Shown: piece after piece, positions 32,647 to 37,287 of the stretch | Layout: every line of letters starts with the position of its first letter | Position numbering within the stretch: the stretch's first letter is position 1 | Assembly (NCBI GenBank): GCA_027449745.1 | Contig: DAIDKZ010000185.1 | Coordinates: 1-37,287 of the forward strand | Direction: 5' to 3' | DNA: 37,287 bases | From: Acetobacteraceae bacterium | GTDB taxonomy: Bacteria > Pseudomonadota > Alphaproteobacteria > Acetobacterales > Acetobacteraceae | The notes under the pieces: model-generated | Told to the model about the DNA's origin: nothing | The model's database searches: none | Seen by the model: only the letters and a program-made list of their open reading frames with translations | Program-made: the position numbers and the translations under genes

Positions 32647-32673
32647 CCATCGGTCGCCCGGGGAAGCCAAGCC

Positions 32674-33843
32674 ATGGCACTGAAGATCGGCCGCGCCGCC
32701 GCGTCCCCGCCGTTCCGGGTGATGGACGTGATCGCCGCTGCCAACGCCCGCCAGGCCGCGCTGCCGCCGGGCGCGGCCCGGGTGCTGCGCATGGAGGTCG
32801 GCCAGCCGGGCACCGGCGCCCCGGCCGGCGCGGCGGCCGCGGCGATGGCGGCGCTGCGCGCGGGCGATCCGCTGGGCTATACCGAGACCTTCGGCCTGCC
32901 GGCCCTGCGCGCGCGGATCGCCGCGCACTACCGGGAGTGGTACGGACTCGACCTTCCCGCCCGCCGCATCGCCGTCACCACCGGTGCCTCCGGCGCGTTT
33001 CCACTCGCCTTCCTGGCCGCCTTCGATGCCGGCGACCGCATCGCCCTCGCCGCGCCGTACTATCCGCCCTACGTCAATATCCTGCGCTCGCTGGGCATGC
33101 AGCCGGTGATCCTGGAGGCCGGGCCGGAGACGCGGTTCCAGCCGAGCGTGGCGATGCTGGACCGGCTCGCCGCCGAAGCCGGGCCGCCGGACGGGTTGAT
33201 CATCGCCAGCCCGGCCAATCCCACCGGCAGCATGCTGCGCGCGGCGGACCTCGCCGAACTCGCAGCCTGGTGCGCGGCGCATGGCGTGCGCCTCATCAGC
33301 GACGAGATCTATCACGGTCTGCACTACGACACGCCGATCGCCACCGCCGCCGCGGTCGGCCCCGACGCCATCGTCATCAACAGTTTCTCGAAATATTTCT
33401 CGATGACCGGCTGGCGCGTCGGCTGGATGGTCCTGCCCGAGGCCCTGCTGCGCCCGGTCGAGTGTCTGGCGCAGAATTTCTTCATCAACGCGCCGCACAT
33501 CGCGCAGGTGGCGGCATTGGCGGCGTTCGAGTGCGGCGCCGAACTCGAAGCCAATGTCGCCCGCTACCGTCGTTCGCGCGCGCGTCTGCTGGCGGCGCTG
33601 CCCGATTGCGGCTTTCCCCGCCTCAGCCCGGCCGACGGCGCCTTCTACCTCTATGCCGATATCGCCGCACGGGATGAGGACAGCGCGCGCTTCTGCGCCC
33701 GCATGCTGGCCGAGATCGGCATCGCCGCCACCCCGGGCCTCGATTTCGATGCCGCGCGTGGCGGGCAGTTCGTTCGGTTCAGCTACTGCGCCCCAGAGGC
33801 GGACATCGACGAGGCGGTGGCCAGGCTCGCCGGCTGGCGCTGA
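32674..33843 (+). CDS. Pyridoxal-phosphate aminotransferase, class I/II
   Basis: This 389-residue fold-I PLP enzyme has the segments GYTETFGLPALRARIAAHY, VTTGASGAFPLAFLAAFD, SPANPTGSM (substrate carboxylate/PLP Asn), LISDEIYHGLHYD (PLP Asp and Tyr) and the Schiff-base Lys in NSFSKYFSMTGWRVGW. The C-terminal Arg is in GGQFVRFSYC. It resembles aspartate/aromatic-type aminotransferases of subgroup I-gamma; the substrate is not clear. It lies 27 bases after the gamma-glutamyltransferase-like gene and in the same direction, so the two may be co-expressed. It is convergent with the AsmA-like gene, seven bases apart. Confidence 0.88.
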   Translation: MALKIGRAAASPPFRVMDVIAAANARQAALPPGAARVLRMEVGQPGTGAPAGAAAAAMAALRAGDPLGYTETFGLPALRARIAAHYREWYGLDLPARRIAVTTGASGAFPLAFLAAFDAGDRIALAAPYYPPYVNILRSLGMQPVILEAGPETRFQPSVAMLDRLAAEAGPPDGLIIASPANPTGSMLRAADLAELAAWCAAHGVRLISDEIYHGLHYDTPIATAAAVGPDAIVINSFSKYFSMTGWRVGWMVLPEALLRPVECLAQNFFINAPHIAQVAALAAFECGAELEANVARYRRSRARLLAALPDCGFPRLSPADGAFYLYADIAARDEDSARFCARMLAEIGIAATPGLDFDAARGGQFVRFSYCAPEADIDEAVARLAGWR

Positions 33844-33850
33844 GTCAGGG

Positions 33851-36800
33851 TCAGCGCGGGCGCGGCGCGACCGGCGCCGGGCTGGAGCCGCTCCCGCCCG
33901 AGGGCGCTGGCGCGGGCGTGCTGTCGAAGATGCCGAACAAGCCGCGCAGGAACCCCGGCGTGAGCGCAGCGAGCGGGTTGACCGCGACCGCGGGATCGTC
34001 GAGCGGTCCGCTCGCGGTGAAGGTCGCGGCGAAGAGGCCGCCCCCCTTCTCCGGGCTGAACAGGCGGCCGATCAGCGGGATCTCCCCAGGTAGCCGGTTC
34101 AGCGCATAGGCCGGGACGATCGTGCCCTGCAGGTCGGCGGTGCGGGCGTCGAGATCGATCCGGCCCTTGGCGGTGAAGCCGAGCGAGGGCGAGTGGGCGC
34201 GCGAATCCTCGATCGTCATCTGGCCATCGGCGAGGCGGAACGAGGCCACCAGCTGGTCGAACCCGAGCCCGGGCCCGTGCAGCGCGTCGAGCAGGCCATA
34301 GAGCGTCATCGCCTGCAGCACCTTCGCCGCCAGCGGCGCGTCGCGAAGGACGAAGGCTTCGATCTGCAGCCGGCCGAGGAAGGGATGGCCCGGCTGGCGG
34401 TCGGCGAATCGCCCGGTGAGGTCGAGTCGGCCGCCCTGCACGCTCTCCAGCACGCCGAAGGCGCGCAGCACCGCCCCGGCGTCGCCGGCGCGCACCGTCA
34501 GGGCCCGCCCCGCCGCCTCCGGGGCGAGCGTGATGGTGAGCCGGTTGTTCCGGCCGGCCAGCGCCTCCACATGCGCCCGCTGCAGCGTTTCGCCCGCCTG
34601 CTCGGCATGGGCGACCAGGTCGGTGAGGTCCCGGCCGGGGCCGAGCAGGACGCGGCCGAAGCTGGCGTCGGTGATCAGCGACGGACCGCTCGCCGCGGCG
34701 GTGGGGGGCGGCGGCGGTGGCCGCGCCGCCGGCTTCGGGCCGGCGGCTTTCAGCGCGGTCGCGGGCGCCGCGCCGCCGAACCGGGGTGCCAGGTCCAGCG
34801 CCGTGCCGCTGATGCGCATATGCAGCGGCGCAGACGCCTCGGCACCGAACAGGATCTCGCCGCGAGCTTCGGTGCGGCCGAGCCGGATCTCGTCGAAGCG
34901 GGCCGAAACCGGCCGGCCGGCGGCGACTTGCACGCCGCCGCGCACCGCCAGCCCCTCGCCCGTCACGGTGATCGCCTCGATGCCGGTGAGGCGCGATTGC
35001 TGGAGCAACGCGCGCGCCGTCAGCGCCGTCGGCGACCCGGCGGGCTTCTCCCAGGCGATCGGCGCCACCGCCAGGCGCGTCCGGCGCAGATCCGCCTGCA
35101 GCGCGATCTCGCCGGCGCCGTCGCGGCGTTCGGTCATCGTCGCCTTCAGGCTGGCCGTGCCGGACGCGAAATCGCCCGCATCGAGCCCGGCGCCGGCGAG
35201 CTGTGCCGTGCTCGGTTCGGCATTAACGGTGATCCGCTGCAGCGTCTGGGCCGGCGGGCCGGAGCGGAAATCCATCTCCACCGCGAGCTGCGCCGGAATT
35301 GCCGCCAATTCGGCACTGCCTTCCAGGTGCAGCCCATCCTGATCGACCTCGAAGCGGAGATCGCTGTGATCGAGCGCGCGGCCGGCGATGATGTCGCCGA
35401 GATGCCCGTCGGTGACATGGCCGCTGGCCTTGATCGCGATCGCCTCCATGCCGACCTCGGCCTCCAGCGGCACTCGCGCGACCAGCTTCGTCGTCACCGC
35501 GCCCTTCGGATCGACAAGTGCAAGCTTGCGCCGCTCGAACAAGTGCAGCCGCTTCGCCTGCAGCAGGGCGAGAGCGGCCGGGAGCGGGCCGGAAATGTCG
35601 AGCGCGATGCTGGCGACCTGGTCCTTGGCCATCAGGCCGTCGATGCGCAGGCTGCCGGACGGCACCGCGAGGGTTCCCGGGGCTGACGCCGATGGCATTG
35701 GCGGGGGCGTCAGTACGCCGCCGCCGATGGCGATGTCCACTGCATCCGGCGATACCACGGTGAGTGTTGCCGGCACATGCTCCACCGGCGGCAGCGGCCG
35801 CAGCCAGTTCACCGTGAGATCCTCGCCTGAGACGTGCCCGGCAGCGTCCAGCACGGTGAGGTCGGAGCCGCCCGGCTCGGCGGCAAGGCTGAGATCGAGA
35901 TGCGCCGCACGCGCCTGACCCGCGGTGACGTTCTCGGTCAGCCAGGCGCGCGCCCCCTTGGCCAGCCCGGCCGGCCAGTAGCGCGCGAGATCGGCGAACG
36001 GCACGGTGTCGAGGTCGACGCCGAGCCGCGCCTCGATCCGTCCGGGCCGGCGCTCCGCTTCGCCGCTCGCCGTCAGCACCGGCCCGGCGCCGCCGTCGGG
36101 CGCGGCGAGCGCCGCCCGCAGCGACCGCAGGTGCAGGCGATCGGGGCTGATCCCGGCTTCGAGCGTGGCTCCCAGCAGCGGCACGCTCCCCTCCCCGGCG
36201 TGCACCCGCCCGCTGCCGAGCGAGGCCTGCAGGACCGCGTGCCGTAGCCCGAACTCGGCCGTGAGCGCCACTTGCAGCGTCGCCGAGAGCGGCGCGTCGA
36301 GCGCGGACAGCGGCGCCAGGGCGGGGCGGGTGGCGGCGGGCAGAGCGGCCGCGAGCAGGGCAGGGGCGAACGGTTCGGCGGTGAGGCGCAGGTCGGTCTC
36401 TCCGCCGGCCCCGCGCGGCACCGTGCCAGAGACGGTGAGGTGGAGCGCGTCATGCCCTACCGCGAGCTGCAGCGTTCCGGCGGCGTCGACACCGCCGGCG
36501 CGATGGCGGCGCAGATCGAGGTCCGCGCGCCGCACCGTCCAGACCGCGCCGAGCACCTGGTCGTCGATGCGCAGCGTCGCGTCAATGATCACCAGCCGCG
36601 CGAACTGGCTCCAGCGCGTGCCGGCGGTGCTGTGCCTGCCGACGTCGTTCACGCGCGGCGCGGCGAGTTCGGCGAGCAGGAGATCGAACGGGTTCACCCC
36701 CGGGTTCGGCACCGTCGCTTGGCCGGTGGCGCCGAAATCGAGCCCGAGCGTGCCCTGGGCGGAGCGAGTGAGGGTGATCGCGGCGCCCTCGACGACGACG

Positions 36801-37186
36801 GCGCGCGGCACGATACGCCCGACCAGCAGCCAAGCGAGTGAGACCGAAATCTCGCCGCGCGGGATCGCGGCAAAAGTCGCCCCCGTGGCGTCGATCGCGC
36901 GCACCTCGCCCAGGCGCACCACGAGCGGCTGGCCGAAGCCTCGGGCCCAGCCGTCCCAGCCGAGGCTCGCCGAGCCGATGACCAGGCGGTTCGGCGCCAG
37001 CGCGGCGTCGACTTCCGTGGTCAGCCGCCGCGCCAGCCAGTCGAGGCCGATCGGTCCTTGCGCCAGCCGCCAGGCAAGCACGCCGGCCCCGACCGTGGCG
37101 AGCATGGCCAGCGCCATCATCGCATGGGCGAGCCGGTGCAGCGTGAAGGCCGCCCCGCGCGCCGCTTGACCGGCGAAGCGTCTCAT
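33851..37186 (-). CDS. AsmA-like protein with DUF3971-type domain (YhdP family)
   Basis: This 1111-residue protein has one N-terminal transmembrane helix (about residues 20-40) and a long periplasmic region of repeating beta-rich units. The C-terminal region is typical of the AsmA-like/YhdP family: GFTAKGRIDLDARTADLQGTIVPAYALN, then LPGEIPLIGRLFS and FTASGPLDDPAVAVNPLAALTPG. Bridge-like members of this superfamily (TamB, YhdP, AsmA) are thought to carry phospholipids between the membranes. A Pro-rich linker lies near residue 825. The ATG at 37186 opens MRRFAGQAARGAAF. The frame is intact throughout. Confidence 0.85.
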   Translation of the reverse strand: MRRFAGQAARGAAFTLHRLAHAMMALAMLATVGAGVLAWRLAQGPIGLDWLARRLTTEVDAALAPNRLVIGSASLGWDGWARGFGQPLVVRLGEVRAIDATGATFAAIPRGEISVSLAWLLVGRIVPRAVVVEGAAITLTRSAQGTLGLDFGATGQATVPNPGVNPFDLLLAELAAPRVNDVGRHSTAGTRWSQFARLVIIDATLRIDDQVLGAVWTVRRADLDLRRHRAGGVDAAGTLQLAVGHDALHLTVSGTVPRGAGGETDLRLTAEPFAPALLAAALPAATRPALAPLSALDAPLSATLQVALTAEFGLRHAVLQASLGSGRVHAGEGSVPLLGATLEAGISPDRLHLRSLRAALAAPDGGAGPVLTASGEAERRPGRIEARLGVDLDTVPFADLARYWPAGLAKGARAWLTENVTAGQARAAHLDLSLAAEPGGSDLTVLDAAGHVSGEDLTVNWLRPLPPVEHVPATLTVVSPDAVDIAIGGGVLTPPPMPSASAPGTLAVPSGSLRIDGLMAKDQVASIALDISGPLPAALALLQAKRLHLFERRKLALVDPKGAVTTKLVARVPLEAEVGMEAIAIKASGHVTDGHLGDIIAGRALDHSDLRFEVDQDGLHLEGSAELAAIPAQLAVEMDFRSGPPAQTLQRITVNAEPSTAQLAGAGLDAGDFASGTASLKATMTERRDGAGEIALQADLRRTRLAVAPIAWEKPAGSPTALTARALLQQSRLTGIEAITVTGEGLAVRGGVQVAAGRPVSARFDEIRLGRTEARGEILFGAEASAPLHMRISGTALDLAPRFGGAAPATALKAAGPKPAARPPPPPPTAAASGPSLITDASFGRVLLGPGRDLTDLVAHAEQAGETLQRAHVEALAGRNNRLTITLAPEAAGRALTVRAGDAGAVLRAFGVLESVQGGRLDLTGRFADRQPGHPFLGRLQIEAFVLRDAPLAAKVLQAMTLYGLLDALHGPGLGFDQLVASFRLADGQMTIEDSRAHSPSLGFTAKGRIDLDARTADLQGTIVPAYALNRLPGEIPLIGRLFSPEKGGGLFAATFTASGPLDDPAVAVNPLAALTPGFLRGLFGIFDSTPAPAPSGGSGSSPAPVAPRPR

Positions 37187-37287
37187 GCCCAGCCTCGGCG
37201 GCGATGCGCTCTGCCAGACCTCTGCCGCTGCTCCGCCCGGCCGCGCCGCGACAGCCCTGGCCGTCGGCGGCCGACCCGGCGGCGGCG
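37187..37287. other. Right-end sequence, no feature callable
   Basis: The last 101 bases are GC-rich. Several frames are open on both strands; a plus-strand ATG at 37185 and a minus-strand stop overlapping the AsmA-like start are both possible, but neither translation is recognisable in so short a stretch. Confidence 0.3.

Noticed and set aside
30982-33498. Minus-strand open frame of 838 codons opposite the gamma-glutamyltransferase-like and aminotransferase genes
   Set aside because: It has Gly/Arg/Gln-rich translation typical of antisense in high-GC DNA; both plus-strand genes are clear family members.
37185-37287. Plus-strand coding start at ATG 37185 opposite the AsmA-like start
   Set aside because: Only about 34 codons are available and the Ala/Pro/Gly-rich translation resembles a high-GC shadow.

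Overview
This is about 37 kb of very GC-rich DNA with tightly packed genes, GTG starts, frequent stop/start overlaps of the form GTGA and long antisense open frames. The gene set points to an alphaproteobacterium of the Rhodospirillales, most likely Acetobacteraceae: a rpmH-rnpA-yidD-yidC block, a K+-independent proton pyrophosphatase, a Hint_2-type protein and an FNR/FixK-type box. The genus cannot be read from the sequence. No phage, insertion sequence, CRISPR array or replication origin is visible. No stretch of more than 160 bases lacks a gene, apart from the final 101 bases, where nothing can be called.

Layout. 1-921 (minus): yidC (partial), yidD, rnpA and rpmH, with a clear promoter upstream. 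1022-7586 (plus): a flavin disulfide oxidoreductase with an altered catalytic dyad, a patatin, an orphan histidine kinase, then a perfect FNR-type box in front of hemN and two Fe(II)/2-oxoglutarate-type oxygenases. The second oxygenase is cut by an in-frame TGA. 7609-9563 (minus): a shikimate dehydrogenase and a FemAB-like acyltransferase. 9686-10525 (plus): a His-rich Ni/Co efflux protein. 10570-15338 (minus): molybdopterin genes (moaE, moaD, mobB) with a lipoprotein, pgsA, a GNAT enzyme and ettA. 15479-15552: a CAU-anticodon tRNA.

15656-23237 (plus): soluble pyrophosphatase, membrane pyrophosphatase, terminator, second soluble pyrophosphatase, a 4-hydroxybutyryl-CoA dehydratase-like flavoprotein, a CPA2 antiporter and a nitroreductase. 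23248-27051: a D-serine dehydratase/D-threonine aldolase-type enzyme (minus), a matrixin-like metalloprotease fused to a Hint autoprocessing domain (plus), and an orphan phnM (minus) whose end overlaps it tail to tail. 27095-27338: divergent tRNA-Asn and tRNA-Leu. 27368-37186: a small membrane protein, an AidB-type acyl-CoA dehydrogenase, a glycosyltransferase, a DsbA-like protein, a gamma-glutamyltransferase-like lipoprotein, an aminotransferase and a large AsmA-like protein.

The points most worth a second look are these: the TGA-interrupted oxygenase with a hairpin of bacterial-SECIS geometry just downstream; the protease-Hint fusion; the ppa-hppA-ppa cluster with a palindrome in the first leader; the dehydratase-like protein lacking two of four cluster ligands; and two short tandem-repeat arrays at gene junctions, one at pgsA/mobB and one between the dsbA-like and ggt-like genes.
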